Notes: generated from the sequence alone by a model not told the origin. Shown: positions 9,995-21,610, counted from the stretch's first letter. The stretch is 64,000 nt of DNA from Bubalus kerabau (GCF_029407905.1 NC_073637.1:49724501-49788500), one strand, 5' to 3'. Translations and numbers: made by a program.

Positions 9995-11127
9995 AGGAGT
10001 AGGACGGGGAGAACACTTTCTCCCCCACAAATTCATCAAAAGAGCATTTAAACGTCGAGTAAATTCCACAAAACAACTTCTGAATGCCGGCAGAGGACAC
10101 CAGGCACCCAGAAAAGCAACCCAACTCTTCGAAAGGAGGTAGGAAAAAATATAAAAGACAAAAAAAGAGACAAAAGAGGGAGGGACGGACTTCCGTCCCG
10201 GGAAGGGAGTCTTAAAAAGAGAGAAGTTTCCAAACACCAGGAAACCTTCTCACGGCGGAATCTGTGCCGAGCTTGGGAAGCACAGAGGGCAACATAAAAG
10301 GGAGAAAAAAAATAAATAAACAATTAAAAATCGCAGATTGTGAGCCCTACAGTAACTCCCCCAGCGGAGAAGCAGCGCAGACGCCTGCACACGGCATTAG
10401 CAAGCGGGGGCTGGGCAGGGAAGCACGGCGCGGGCTGTGTCCCTTAGAGTAAGAATTGGCCCAAATGTCCTGAGCGCTATCTGAGCGAAATAATTTGGGC
10501 TAGCAAACCAGACTGTGGGATATCTACCACGCGAAAAGCCAGCCCTAACCTAAGACACCGGCAGGCCCGCGCACAGAACAAAGGACTGAACAGAGATAGC
10601 CGGCTGCAGACCTTCCCCCTCCGGTGACAGGCAGCCAGAGCCGTAAGGGGGCAATCGCAGCCCAAGAGACACTATCTATAAAACTGTAAGCAGGCTTCTT
10701 TGCTAACTAAAACTTTTGGGGGTCTGGACAGTCAACATCTGCCTGAGAAGGTGCGCCGGTTTTACACCCAGATAACCGAGTGGCGGGGAGGCAATAAGTC
10801 GCAGCATTGGCGCCCGCCAAACACATCACCTGAGCTGCTCAGATCTGGGAAGAGCACAAAACGCAGGCCCAACCGAGTCTGCGCCTCTGAGGACTACCCA
10901 AGTGCCTGAACCTGAGAGGCTTGGACCTGGGAGCTCAGCCCAGGGCCGGCCTCTGATTGTTCCCAGCGGAACAACCTAGAGCCCGAGCAGGGTGGGCAGG
11001 GACGCTACACGCACCGTGAACGGGGGCAGACCCAGTGTGGCTGAGGCACTGCAAGCGCACGCCAGTGTTATCTGTTTGCAGCATCCCTCCCTCCCTCCCC
11101 ACAGCGCAGCTGAACAAGTGAGCCTAA

Positions 11128-11147
11128 ATTAAAAAAAAAAAAAAAAA
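11128..11147 (+). repeat. A-run in the L1 5' UTR
   Basis: Pure A stretch of about 17-18 bases between the GC-rich 5' zone and the T-rich tandem zone. It may mark an old fusion point of two modules in the 5' UTR; this is a guess. Confidence 0.6.
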
Positions 11148-11544
11148 TAGTGTCCTCAACCATCCCCTTTGTGTCAGGGCGGAAACCAGACACTAAAGAG
11201 ACCAGCAAACAGAAGAAGCTATAACAGAGGGAAACGCCTTGGAAGCTACAGGCCATTGATTAAAACCCTGTGGTTACTACGGACTACATAGGAAGGGGCC
11301 TATAGATCTTGAGAAATATAAGTCAGACCAAGGAACTAGCCAAAAATGAACTGAACCCACAATACTCACAACAAAACCAGAGAAAGACCTAGATATATTT
11401 TTACTATTTTTACGATCAATCTTTCTTTCTTTTTTTTTTAATAAAAAAAATTTTTTTTAAGTCCTCTATTGTCCTTTAATTTTCACTTTTATAACTATTA
11501 CTTTGCAAAAAAAAAAAAACCCTATTTTTTTTTCTTCTTCAGCA

Positions 11545-12185
11545 AACTTCATATATATATTTTATAATTTTTTGACCGTGCTTTGTTTTGTTTTTTTCTT
11601 TTTCTTCTTTTAACATTGTATTTTTGAAATACCAAACTCTACTCTAGATTTTTAATTTTAGCCTTTTGGTATATGTTATCAATTTTGTACATATAGTTTT
11701 TTTTTTTTATAATTTCTGTGACTTTTTTTTCTTTTTTTCCCCCCTCTGTTTCTTTCTCTTCTTCTTTTATATAACATCGTATATCTGCAATTCCAAACTC
11801 TACTCAAGATTTTTAATTTATGCTTTTTGGTATTTGTTATCAATTTTGTACCTGTATTTTCTTTATAATTTTTGCGACATTGTTTTTGTTGGTTTGTTTG
11901 TTTTCTCTCTTTATTTTTCTTCTTCTTTTTTTTTTTTAACATTGTATTTTTGAAATTCCAAACTCTACTCTAGATATTTAATTTTGGCTTTTTGGTATTA
12001 GTTATCAATTTTGTACCTGTAGTTTCTTTATAATTTTCGCAACCTTGTTTGTTTTTCTTTGTTCGTTTTTTCTCTCTTTCTTTTCCTTCTTCTTTTCATT
12101 AACATCGCATTTTTGAAATTCCAAACTCTACTCTAGATTTTTAATTTTTGCTTTTATGTATTTGTTACCAATTTTGTACCTTTAA
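11545..12185 (+). repeat. Tandem array in L1 5' UTR, period about 163 bp
   Basis: The phrase 'ccaaactctact' recurs at 11632, 11793, 11958 and 12121 (spacings 161, 165 and 163). Each is followed by 'ttttaattt', then a TTTTTGGTATTTGTTATCAATTTTGTACC-type block (shown here only as a pattern) and then a T-rich tract. A partial unit precedes the first. The strand is strongly T-rich. It resembles the monomer-based promoters of other mammalian L1s in layout, without sequence identity that I can claim. Confidence 0.85.
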
Positions 12186-12640
12186 GAACCCAATCTTCAG
12201 GACCCATTTTTCACTAGGGAACGAGATTACTGGCTTGACTGCTCTCTCTCCCTTTGGACTCTCCGTTTTCTCCACCAGGTCGCCTGTATCTCCTCCCTAA
12301 CCCCTCTCTACTCTACCCAACTCTGTGAATTTCTGTGTGTTCCAGACGGTGGAGAACACTTAGGGAACTGATTACTGGCTGGATCTGTCTCCCTCCTTTT
12401 CATTTCCCCCTTTTATCCTTCTGGCCACCTCTGTCTCCTGCCTCCTTCTTCTCGTCTCTGTATAACTCCGTGAACATCTCTGAGCGGTCCAGTTGTGGAG
12501 TGCACATAAGGAAGTGACTACTGGCTAGCCCACTCTCTCCACTATTGATTCCACCTCATCTCATTTGGGTCACCTCTAACTCCCTCCTCCCACTTCTCTT
12601 CTCCATGTAATGCTGTGAACCTCTCTGAGTGACCCTCACA
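12186..12640 (+). repeat. Second tandem array in L1 5' UTR, period about 145 bp
   Basis: 'tactggct' recurs at 12228, 12373 and 12519 (spacings 145 and 146). Each is preceded by an 'aggga/agga' phrase and followed by a C/T-rich tract, a 'ctcctccc'-like block and a 'tgtgaacctctctgagtg'-like block. Three diverged units. Confidence 0.75.
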
Positions 12641-13179
12641 GTAGAGAAACTTTTCATCTTTAACGTAGATGTTTTATCAATGGTGCTGTATAGAAGGAGA
12701 AGTTTTGAAACTACTGTAAAAATAAGACCGATAACTGGAAGTAGGAGGCTTAAGTCCAAATCCTGACTCCAGGGAACGCCTGACTCCAAGGAACATTAAT
12801 TGACAGGAGCTCATCAAATGCCTCCATACCAACACTGAAACCAAGCACCACACAAGGGCCAACAAGTTCCAGGGAAAGACATACCAAGCAAATTCTCCAG
12901 CAACAAAGGAACACAGCCCTGAGCTTCAAGATACAGGCTGCCCAAAGTCACCCCAAAACCATAGACATCTCATAACTCATTACTGGACATTTCATTACAC
13001 TCCAGAGAGAAGAAATACAGCTCCATCCACCAGAACATCGACACAAGCTTCCCTAACCAGGAAACCTTGACAAGCCACCTGTACAAACCCACACACAGTG
13101 AGGAAACGCCACAATAAAGAGAACTCCACAAACTGCCAGAATACAGAAAGGACACCCCAAACTCAGCAATTTAAACAAG

Positions 13180-14106
13180 ATGAAGAGATAGAGGAATAGC
13201 CAGCAGATAAAGGAACAGGATAAATGCCCACCAAACCAAACAAAAGAGGAAGAGATAGGGAATCTACCTGATAAAGAATTCCGAATAATGATAGTGAAAT
13301 TGATCCAAAATCTTGAAATTAAAATGGAATCACAGATAAATAGCCTGGAGGCAAGGATTGAGAAGATGCAAGAAAGGTTTAACAAGGACTTAGAAGAAAT
13401 AAAAAAGAGTCAATATATAATGAATAATGCAATAAGTGAAATTAAAAACACTCTGGAGGCAACAAATAGTAGAATAACAGAGGCAGAATATAGGATTAGT
13501 GAATTAGAAGATAGAATGGTAGAAATAAATGAATCAGAGAGGATAAAAGAAAAACGAATTAAAAGAAATGAGGACAATCTCAGAGACCTCCAGGACAATA
13601 TTAAACGCTACAACATTCGAATCATAGGGGTCCCAGAAGAAGAAGACAAAAAGAAAGACCATGAGAAAATACTTGAGGAGATAATAGTTGAAAACTTCCC
13701 TAAAATGGGGAAGGAAATAATCACCCAAGTCCAAGAAACCCAGAGAGTCCCAAACAGGATAAACCCAAGGCGAAACACCCCAAGACACATATTCATCAAA
13801 TTAACAAAGATCAAACACAAAGAACAAATATTAAAAGCAGCAAGGGAAAAACAACAAGTAACACACAAGGGAATACCCATAAGGATAACAGCTGATCTTT
13901 CAATAGAAACTCTTCAAGCCAGGAGGGAATGGCAAGACATACTTAAAATGATGAAAGAAAATAACCTACAGCCCAGATTATTGTACCCAGCAAGGATCTC
14001 ATTCAAGTATGAAGGAGAAATCAAAAGCTTTTCAGACAAGCAAAAGCTGAGAGAATTCTGCACCACCAAACCAGCTCTCCAAGAAATACTAAAGGATATT
14101 CTCTAG
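13180..14106 (+). pseudogene. L1 ORF1 (RNA-binding ORF1p), stop at codon 4
   Basis: ORF1p trimerises and coats L1 RNA as a nucleic-acid chaperone. The natural start is taken as ATG at 13180: the frame runs from there to 14106 (308 residues), and the text after it (NSQQIKEQDK ... IGNLPDKEFR) matches the usual N-terminus of mammalian ORF1p. Codon 4 is TAG (13189-13191), where a CAG is expected. Downstream the frame is uninterrupted. It has a coiled coil of about residues 37-140 (EIKNTLEATNSRITEAE), an RRM-like core starting at about 145 (NIRIIGVPE) and a C-terminal domain with RREWQDIL. An in-frame ATG at 13288 could give a 272-residue protein without the N-terminus. Whether that product forms is unknown. 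Confidence 0.9.
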
Positions 14107-14157
14107 ACAGGAAACACAAAAACGGTGTATAAATTCAAACCCAAAACAATAAAGTTA

Positions 14158-17100
14158 ATGGCAACGGGATCATACTTATCAGTAATTACCTTAAACGTAA
14201 ATGGGTTGAATGCCCCAACCAAAAGACAAAGACTGGCTGAATGGATACAAAAACAAGATCCCTACATATGTTGTCTACAAGAGACCCACCTCAAAACAGG
14301 GGACACATACAGACTGAAAGTGAAGGGCTGGAAAAAGATTTTCCATGCAAATAGGGACCAAAAGAAAGCAGGAGTAGCAATACTCATATCAGATAAAATA
14401 GACTTTAAAACAAAGACTGTGAAAAGAGACAAAGATGGTCACTACATAATGATCAAAGGATCAATCCAAGAAGAAGATATAACAATTATAAATATATATG
14501 CACCCAACACGGGAGCACCGCAGTATGTAAGACAAATGCTAACAAGCATGAAAGGAGAAATTAACAATAACACAATAGTAGTGGGAGACTTTAATACCCC
14601 ACTCACACCTATGGATAGATCAACTAAACAGAAAATTAACAAGGAAACACAAACTTTAAATGATACAATAGACCAGTTAGACCTAATTGATATCTATAGG
14701 ACATTTCATCCCAAAACAATGAATTTCACCTTTTTCTCAAGCGCACATGGAACCTTCTCCAGGATAGATCACATCATGGGCCATAAAGCTAGCCTTGGTA
14801 AATTCAAAAAAATAGAAATCATTCCAAGCATCTTTTCTGACCACAATGCAGTAAGATTAGATCTCAAGTACAAGAGAAAAACTATTAAAAATTCCAACAT
14901 ATGGAGGCTGAACAACACGCTGCTGAATAACCAACAAATCACAGAAGAAATCAAAAAAGAAATCAAAATTTGCATAGAAACGAATGAAAATGAAAACACA
15001 ACAACCCAAAACCTGTGGGACACGGTAAAAGCAGTCCTAAGGGGAAAGTTCATAGCAATACAGGCACACCTCAAGAAACAAGAAAAAAGTCAAATAAATA
15101 ACCTAACTCTACACCTAAAGCAACTAGAAAAGGAAGAAATGAAGAACCCCAGGGTGAGTAGAAGGAAAGAAATCTTAAAACTTAGAGCAGAAATAAATGC
15201 AAAAGAAACAAAAGAGATCATAGCAAAAATCAACAAAACCAAAAGCTGGTTTTTTGAAAGGATAAATAAAATTGACAAACCATTAGCCAGACTCATCAAG
15301 AAACAAAGGGAGAAAAATCAAATCAATAAAATTAGAAATGAAAATGGAGAGATCACAACAGACAACACAGAAATACAAAGGATCATAAGAGAGTACTATC
15401 AACAATTATATGCCAATAAAATGGACAACGTGGAAGAAATGGACAAATTCTTAGAAAAGTACAACTTTCCAAAACTCGATCAGGAAGAAATAGAAAATCT
15501 TAACAGACCCATCACAAGCACAGAAATTGAAACTGTAATAAAAAATCTTCCAGCAAACAAAAGCCCAGGTCCAGACGGCTTCACAGCTGAATTCTACCAA
15601 AAATTTAGAGATGAGCTAACACCTATCCTGCTCAAACTCTTCCAGAAAATTGCAGAGGATGGTAAACTTCCAAACTCATTCTATGAGGCCACGATCACCC
15701 TAATACCAAAACCTGACAAAGATCCCACAAAAAAAGAAAACTACAGGCCAATATCACTGATGAACATAGATGCAAAAATCCTTAACAAAATTCTAGCAAT
15801 CAGAATCCAACAACACATTAAAAAGATCATACACCATGACCAAGTGGGCTTTATCCCAGGGATGCAAGGATTCTTCAATATCCACAAATCAATCAATGTA
15901 ATACACCACATTAACAAATTGAAAAATAAAAACCATATGATTATCTCCATAGATGCAGAGAAAGCCTTTGACAACATTCAACATCCATTTATGATCAAAA
16001 CTCTCCAGAAAGCAGGAATAGAAGGAACATACCTCAACATAATCAAAGCTATATATGACAAACCCACAGCAAACATTATCCTCAATGGTGAAAAATTGAA
16101 AGCATTTCCTCTAAAGTCAGGAACAAGACAAGGGTGCCCACTTTCACCATTACTATTCAACATAGTTTTGGAAGGTTTGGCCACAGCAATCAGAGCAGAA
16201 AAAGAAATAAAAGGAATCCAAATTGGAAAAGAAGAAGTAAAGCTCTCACTGTTTGCAGATGACATGATCCTCTACATAGAAAACCCTAAAGACTCCACCA
16301 GAAAATTACTAGAACTAATCAATGACTATAGTAAAGTTGCAGGATATAAAATCAACACAGAGAAAACACTTGCATTCCTATACACTAATAATGAGAAAAC
16401 AGAAAGAGAAATTAAGGAAACAATTCCATTCACCATTGCAACGGAAAGAATAAAATACTTAGGAATATGTCTACCTAAAGAAACTAAAGACCTGTATATA
16501 GAAAACTATAAAACACTGGTGAAAGAAATCAAAGAGGACACTAACAGATGGAGAAATATACCATGTTCATGGATTGGAAGAATCAGTATAGTGAAAATGA
16601 GTATACTACCCAAAGCAATCTATAGATTCAATGCAATCCCTATCAAGCTACCAACAGTATTCTTCACAGAGCTAGAACAAATAATTTCACAATTTGTATG
16701 GAAATACAAAAAACCTCGGATAGCCAAAGCGATCTTGAGAAAGAAGAATGGAACTGCAGGAATCAACCTACCTGACTTCAGGCTCTACTACAAAGCCACA
16801 GTTCTCAAGACAGTATGGTACTGGCACAAAGACAGAAATATAGATCAATGGAACACAATAGAAAGCCCAGAGATAAATCCACGCACATATGGACACCTTA
16901 TCTTTGACAAAGGAGGCAAGAATATACAATGGATTAAAGACAATCTCTTTAACAAGTGGTGCTGGGAAATCTGGTCAACCACTTGTAAAAGAATGAAACT
17001 AGAACACTTTCTAACACCATACACAAAAATAAACTCAAAATGGATTAAAGATCTAAACGTAAGACCAGAAACTATAAAACTCCTAGAGGAGAACATAGGC

Positions 17101-17972
17101 AAAACACTCTCTGACATATATCACAGTAGGATCCTCAATGACCCACCTCTCAGAATATTGGAAATAAAAGCAAAAATAAACAAATGGGACCTAATTAACT
17201 TTAAAAGCTTCTGCACATCAAAGGAAACTATTAGCAAGGTGAAAAGACAGCCTTCAGAATGGGAGAAGATAATAGCAAATGAAGCAACTGACAAACAACT
17301 AATCTCGAGAATATACAAGCAACTCCTATAGCTCAACTCCAGAAAAATAAATGACCCAATCAAAAAATGGGCCAAAGAACTAGACATTTCTCCAAAGAAG
17401 ACATACAGATGGCTAACAAACACATGAAAAGATGCTCAACATCACTCATTATCAGAGAAATGCAAATCAAAACCACTATGAGGTACCATTTCACACCAGT
17501 CAGAATGGCTGTGATCCAAAAGTCTACAAGTAATAAATGCTGGAGAGGGTGTGGAGAAAAGGGAACCCTCTTACACTGTTGGTGGGAATGCAAACTAGTA
17601 CAGCCACTATGGAGAACAGTGTGGAGATTCCTTAAAAAACTGGAAATAGACCTGCCTTATGATCCAGCAATCCCACTGCTGGGCATACACACTGAGGAAA
17701 CCAGAAGGGAAAGAGACACGTGTACCCCAATGTTCATCGCAGCACTGTTTATAATAGCCAGGACATGGAAGCAACCTAGATGTCCATCAGCAGATGAATG
17801 GATAAGAAAGCTGTGGTACATATACACAATGGAGTATTACTCAGCCATTAAAAAGAATACATTTGAATCAGTTCTAATGAGGTGGATGAAACTGGAGCCT
17901 ATTATACAGAGTGAAGTAAGCCAGAAAGAAAAACACCAATACAGTATACTAATGCATATATATGGAATTTAG
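14158..17972 (+). pseudogene. L1 ORF2 (endonuclease/reverse transcriptase), two lesions near the 3' end
   Basis: ORF2p nicks target DNA and reverse-transcribes L1 RNA. The start is taken as ATG 14158, with the sequence MATGSYLSVITLNVNGLN. The endonuclease (about residues 1-235) keeps E42 (LQETH), D144/N146 (GDFN) and D228/H229 (SDHN). The reverse transcriptase keeps DAEKAFDN, GTRQGCPLSPLLFN and FADD at residues 699-702 (16252-16263). The frame is open for 1057 residues and then stops at TAG 17329-17331. A second L1 copy in this window has CAG at the equivalent place (near 45801). A 4-base deletion near 17381 then shifts the frame, compared with 45850-45870. The C-terminal cysteine-rich part (WRGCGEKGTLLHCWWEC) remains open in the shifted frame to 17972. 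Repaired length would be about 1272 residues, normal for the family. The endonuclease and RT domains look intact; the C-terminal domain is lost from the product. Confidence 0.94.
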
Positions 17973-18193
17973 AAAGATGGTAACAATAACCCTGTGTACG
18001 AGACAGCAAAAGAGACACTGATGTATAGAACAGTCTTATGGACTCTGTGAGAGAGGGACAGGGTGGGAAGATTTGGGAGAATGACATTGAAACATGTAAA
18101 ATATCATGTATGAAACGAGTTGCCAGTCCAGGTTCGATGCACGATACTGGATGCTTGGGGCTGGTGCACTGGGACGACCCAGAGGGATGGAAT

Positions 18194-18215
18194 GGGGAGG
18201 GAGGAGGGAGGAGGG
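18194..18215 (+). other. G-rich polypurine tract in L1 3' UTR
   Basis: Five or so runs of three or four G (ggggagggaggagggaggag, then gg) could form a G-quadruplex on the + strand. The same tract occurs in the L1-BT tails at 44163-44184, 46511-46532 and 47223-47244. Confidence 0.7.
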
Positions 18216-18297
18216 TTCAGGATGGGGAACACATGTATACCTGTGGCGGATTCATTTTGATATTTGGCAAAACTAATACAATTATGTAAAGTTTAAA

Positions 18298-18317
18298 AAT
18301 AAAAAAAAAAGAAAAAA
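18298..18317 (+). terminator. L1 polyadenylation signal and A-tail
   Basis: AATAAA at 18298-18303 runs into an A-rich tail with one G. It ends directly at the right target-site duplication, so no 3' transduction is seen. Confidence 0.85.
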
Positions 18318-18332
18318 AAGAATGATCTGTCT
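18318..18332 (+). repeat. Target-site duplication, right copy (L1-BT)
   Basis: 'aagaatgatctgtct', identical to 9959-9973, after which Tigger1 resumes. Confidence 0.95.
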
Positions 18333-18570
18333 GCTCTGCCTATGTGCTATAAATGGAACAAAGCCTGGATGACAGTACATCGCTTTACAACATGGTTTAC
18401 TGCATATTTTAAGCCCACTGCTGATACCTACTGCTCAGAAAAAAAGATTTCTTTCAAAATATTATTGTTCATTGACAGCATTTCTGGTCACCCAAGAGCT
18501 CTGAGGGAGATGGATAATGAGATTAATGTTGTTTTCATGCCTGCTAATAAACATCCTTTCTGCATCCCAT

Positions 18571-19200
18571 TAGGTCTTCATAGAACCATTCAGCTTCAGC
18601 TTCTTCAGCGTTACTGGTTGGGGCATAGACTTGGATTACTGTGATATTGAATGGTTTGCCTTGGAAACGAACAGAGATCATTCTGTCGTTTTTGAGATTG
18701 CATCCAAGTACTGCATTTCGGACTGTTTTGTTGACCATAATGGCTACTCCATTTCTTCTGAAGGATTCCTGCCTACAGTAGTAGATATAATGGTCATCTG
18801 AGTTAAATTCACCCATTCCAGTCCATTTCAGTTCGCTGATTCCTAGAATGTCGACAGTCAGTCTTGCCATCTCTTGTTTGACAACTTCCAATTTGCCTTG
18901 ATTCATGGACCTGACATTCCAGGCTCCTATGCAATATTGCTCTTCCCAGCATCGGACCTTGCTTCTATCACCAGTGACATCCACAGCTGGGTATTCTTTT
19001 TGCTTTGGCTCCATCCCTTCATTCTTCCTGGAGTTATTTCTCCACTGACCTCCAGTAGCATATTGGGCACCTACTGACCTGGGGAGTTTCTCTTTCAGTA
19101 TCCTATCATTTTGCCTTTTCATACTGTTTATGGGGTACTCAAGGCAAGAATACTGAAGTGGTTTGCCATTCCCTTCTCCAGTGGACCACATTCTGTCAGA
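18571..19200 (-). pseudogene. BovB endonuclease N-terminal part, inverted
   Basis: Read on the minus strand it gives an open stretch of about 215 codons (19191-18544). This includes EQYCIGAWNVRSMNQGKL, TVDILGISELKWTGMGEF, and NITVIQVYAPTS. These are the front half of the BovB apurinic-like endonuclease (N, E and YAP motifs). The other half is at 19211 onward on the + strand, so the domain is physically split and cannot be made. Confidence 0.9.
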
Positions 19201-19210
19201 AGTGGGAAAA

Positions 19211-21610
19211 GCAAAAGTAGGAAGTCAAGAAACACCTGGAGTAACAGGCAATTTGGCCTTGGAATACAGAATGAAGCAGGGCAAAGACTAATAGAGTTTT
19301 GCCAAGAAAATGCACTGTTCATAACAAACACCCTCTTCCAACAACACAAGAGAAGACTCTATACATGGACATCACCAGATGGTCAACACCGAAATCAGAT
19401 TGATTATATTCTTTGAAGCCAAAGATGGAGAAGCTCTATACAGTCAGCAAAAACAAGACCAGGAGCTGACTGTGGCTCAGATCATGAACTCCTTATTGCC
19501 AAATTCAGACTGAAATTGAAGTAGGGAAGACCACTAGACCATTCAGGTATGACCTAAATCAAATCCCTTATGATATGATTATACAGTGGAAGTGAGAAAT
19601 AGATTTAAGGGCCTAGATCTGATAGATAGAGTGCCTGATGAACTATGGGATGAGGTTCATAACATTGTACAGGAGACAGGGATCAAGACCATCCCCATGG
19701 AAAACAAATGCAAAAAAGCAAAATGGCTGTCTGGGGAGGCCTTACAAATAGCTGTGAAGAGAAGAGAAGCGAAAAGCAAAGGAGAAAAGGAAAGATATAA
19801 ACATCTGAATGCAGAGTTCCAAAGAAGAGCAAGGAGAGATAAGAAAGCCTTCTTCAGCGATCAATGCAAAGAAATAGAGGAAAACAACAGAATGGGAAAG
19901 ACTAGAGATCTCTTCAAGAAAATCAGAGATACCAAAGGAACATTACATGCAAAGATGGGCTCGATAAAGGACAGAAATGGTATGGACCTAACAGAAGCAG
20001 AAGATATTAAGAAGAGGTGGCAAGAATACACAGAAGAACTGTACAAAAAAGAGCTTCACGACCCAGATAATCACGATGGTGTGATCACTCACCTAGAGCC
20101 AGACATCCTGGAATGTGAAGTCAAGTAGGCCTTAGAAAGCATCACTATGAACAAAGCTAGTGGAGGTGATAGAATTCCAGTTGAGCTATTCCAAATCCTG
20201 AAAGATGATGCTGCGAAAGTGCTGCACTCAATATGCCAGCAAATTTGGAAAACTCAGCAGTGGCCGCAGGACTGGAAAAGGTCAGTTTTCATTCCAATCC
20301 CAAAGAAAGGCAATGCCAACGAATGCTCAAACTACCGCACAATTGCACTCATCTCACACGCTAGTAAAGTAATGCTCAAAATTCTCCAAGCCAGGCTTCA
20401 GCAATATGTGAACCGTGAACTTCCTGATGTTCAAGCTGGTTTTAGAAAAGGCAGAGGAACCAGAGATCAAATTGCCAACATCTGCTGGATCATGGAAAAA
20501 GCAGGAGGGTTCCAGAAAAACATCTATTTCTGCTTTATTGACTATGCCAAAGCCTTTGACTGTGTGGATCACAATAAACTGTGGAAAATTCTGAAAGAGA
20601 TGGGAATACCAGACCACCTGACCTGCCTCTTGAAAAACCTATATGCAGGTCAGGAAGCCACAGTTAGAACTGGACATGGAACAACAGACTGGTTCCAAAT
20701 AGGAAAAGGAGTACGTCAAGGCTCTATATTGTCACCCTGCTTATTTAACTTCTATGCAGAGTACATCATGAGAAACGCTGGACTGGAAGAAGCACAAGCT
20801 GGAATCAAGATTGCCAGGAGAAATATCACTAACCTTAGATATGCAGATGACACCACCCTTATGGCAGAAAGTGAAGAGGAACTAAAAAGCCTCTTGATGA
20901 AAGTGAAAGAGGAGAGTGAAAAAGTTGGCTTAAAGCTCAACATTCAGAAAACAAAGATCATGGCATCTGGTCCCATCACTTCATGGGAAATAGATGGGGA
21001 AACAGTGGAAACAGTGTCAGACTTTATTTTTCTGGGCTCCAAAATCACTGCAGATGGTGACTGCAGCCATGAAATTATAAGACGCTTACTCCTTGGAAGG
21101 AAAGTTATGACCAACCTAGATAGCATATTGAAAAGCAGAGACATTACTTTGCCAACCAAGGTCCGTCTAGTGAAGGCTATGGTTTTTCCTGTGGTCATGT
21201 ATGGATGTGAGAGTTGGACTGTGAAGAAGGCTGAGCACCAAAGAATTGATGCTTTTGAACTGTGGTGTTGGAGAAGACTCTTGAGAGTCCCTTGGACTGC
21301 AAGGAGATCCAGCCAGTCCATTCTGAAGAAGATTAGCCCTGGGATTTCTTTGGAAGGAATGATGCTAAAGCTGAAACTCCAGTACTTTGGCCATTTCATG
21401 CGAAGAGTTGTCTCATTGGAAAAGACTCTGATGCTGGGAGGGACTGGGGGCAAGAGGAGAAGGGGACGACAGAGGATGAGATGGCTGGATGGCAATACTG
21501 AGTTGATGGACATGAGTCTCAGTGAACTCCAGGAGTTGGTGATGGACAGGGAGGCCTGGTGTGCTGCAATTCATGGGGTTGCAAAGAGTCGGACACGACT
21601 GAGCGACTGA
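19211..21610 (+). pseudogene. BovB endonuclease end and reverse transcriptase, broken
   Basis: The first part gives the endonuclease end (VITNTLF-like, then RRLYTWTSPDGQHRNQIDYI). A TGA at 19414-19416 stops it where Cys is usual. Two indels follow: 4 bases are missing near 19521 compared with 25600-25612, and 5 extra bases lie near 19573. The frame then opens 19586-20128 and, after a TAG at 20126-20128, 20147-21610 (487 residues). The RT has FIDYAKAFDCVDHNK, RQGSILSPCLFNFYAEY and YADD (20840-20851). The C-terminus has WCWRRLLRVPWTARR and KLQYFGHFM. The TAG at 20126 also occurs in the BovB copy at 25005-25007. Confidence 0.92.

Larger units (their letters stand above)
9974..13179 (+). promoter_or_regulatory. 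L1-BT 5' UTR / internal promoter region
   Basis: About 3.2 kb, long for an L1 5' UTR. It has three zones: a GC- and CpG-richer zone (9974-11120), a T-rich tandem zone (11400-12185), and a pyrimidine-rich tandem zone (12186-12640), then an A-rich leader into ORF1. L1 5' UTRs act as internal RNA polymerase II promoters; that this copy is active is not shown. Confidence 0.8.
9974..18317 (+). mobile_element. Full-length young ruminant L1 (L1-BT type)
   Basis: Structurally complete L1 of about 8.34 kb: 5' UTR 9974-13179, ORF1 13180-14106, 51-base intergenic spacer, ORF2 14158-17972, 3' UTR 17973-18297, AATAAA signal and A-rich tail. A perfect 15-bp target-site duplication flanks it. Its unbroken length, GC-rich 5' end and few coding lesions indicate a recent insertion. 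L1 moves by target-primed reverse transcription; this copy should not supply full proteins because both ORFs carry stops (see their entries). Confidence 0.96.

Noticed and set aside
9974..11120. CpG-rich stretch as a promoter CpG island of a host gene
   Set aside because: It is the L1 5' UTR with defined element boundaries; no host exon follows.
11666..11953. Phe-rich open frame of 95 codons
   Set aside because: Low-complexity T-rich tandem repeat in the L1 5' UTR; the codons follow base composition.
11632..12519. CRISPR-like spaced repeats
   Set aside because: Repeats of 145-163 bp without short direct repeats and unique spacers; a eukaryotic L1 5' UTR.
14125..17331. A 1068-codon open frame as a host gene
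   Set aside because: It encodes L1 endonuclease and reverse transcriptase motifs inside an L1 with a target-site duplication; it is ORF2, starting more likely at 14158.
18342..18644. A 100-codon frame resembling a CENP-B/JRK-like host gene
   Set aside because: It is part of the Tigger1 transposase fossil and runs into BovB sequence; domesticated relatives of pogo transposases would keep an unbroken frame.
20944..21513. Antisense open frame of about 190 codons (similar frames at 6251-6778, 23631-24191 and 55680-56444)
   Set aside because: These are the reverse strand of the BovB RT C-terminal region. The same antisense frame recurs in every BovB copy and follows the sense codon pattern.
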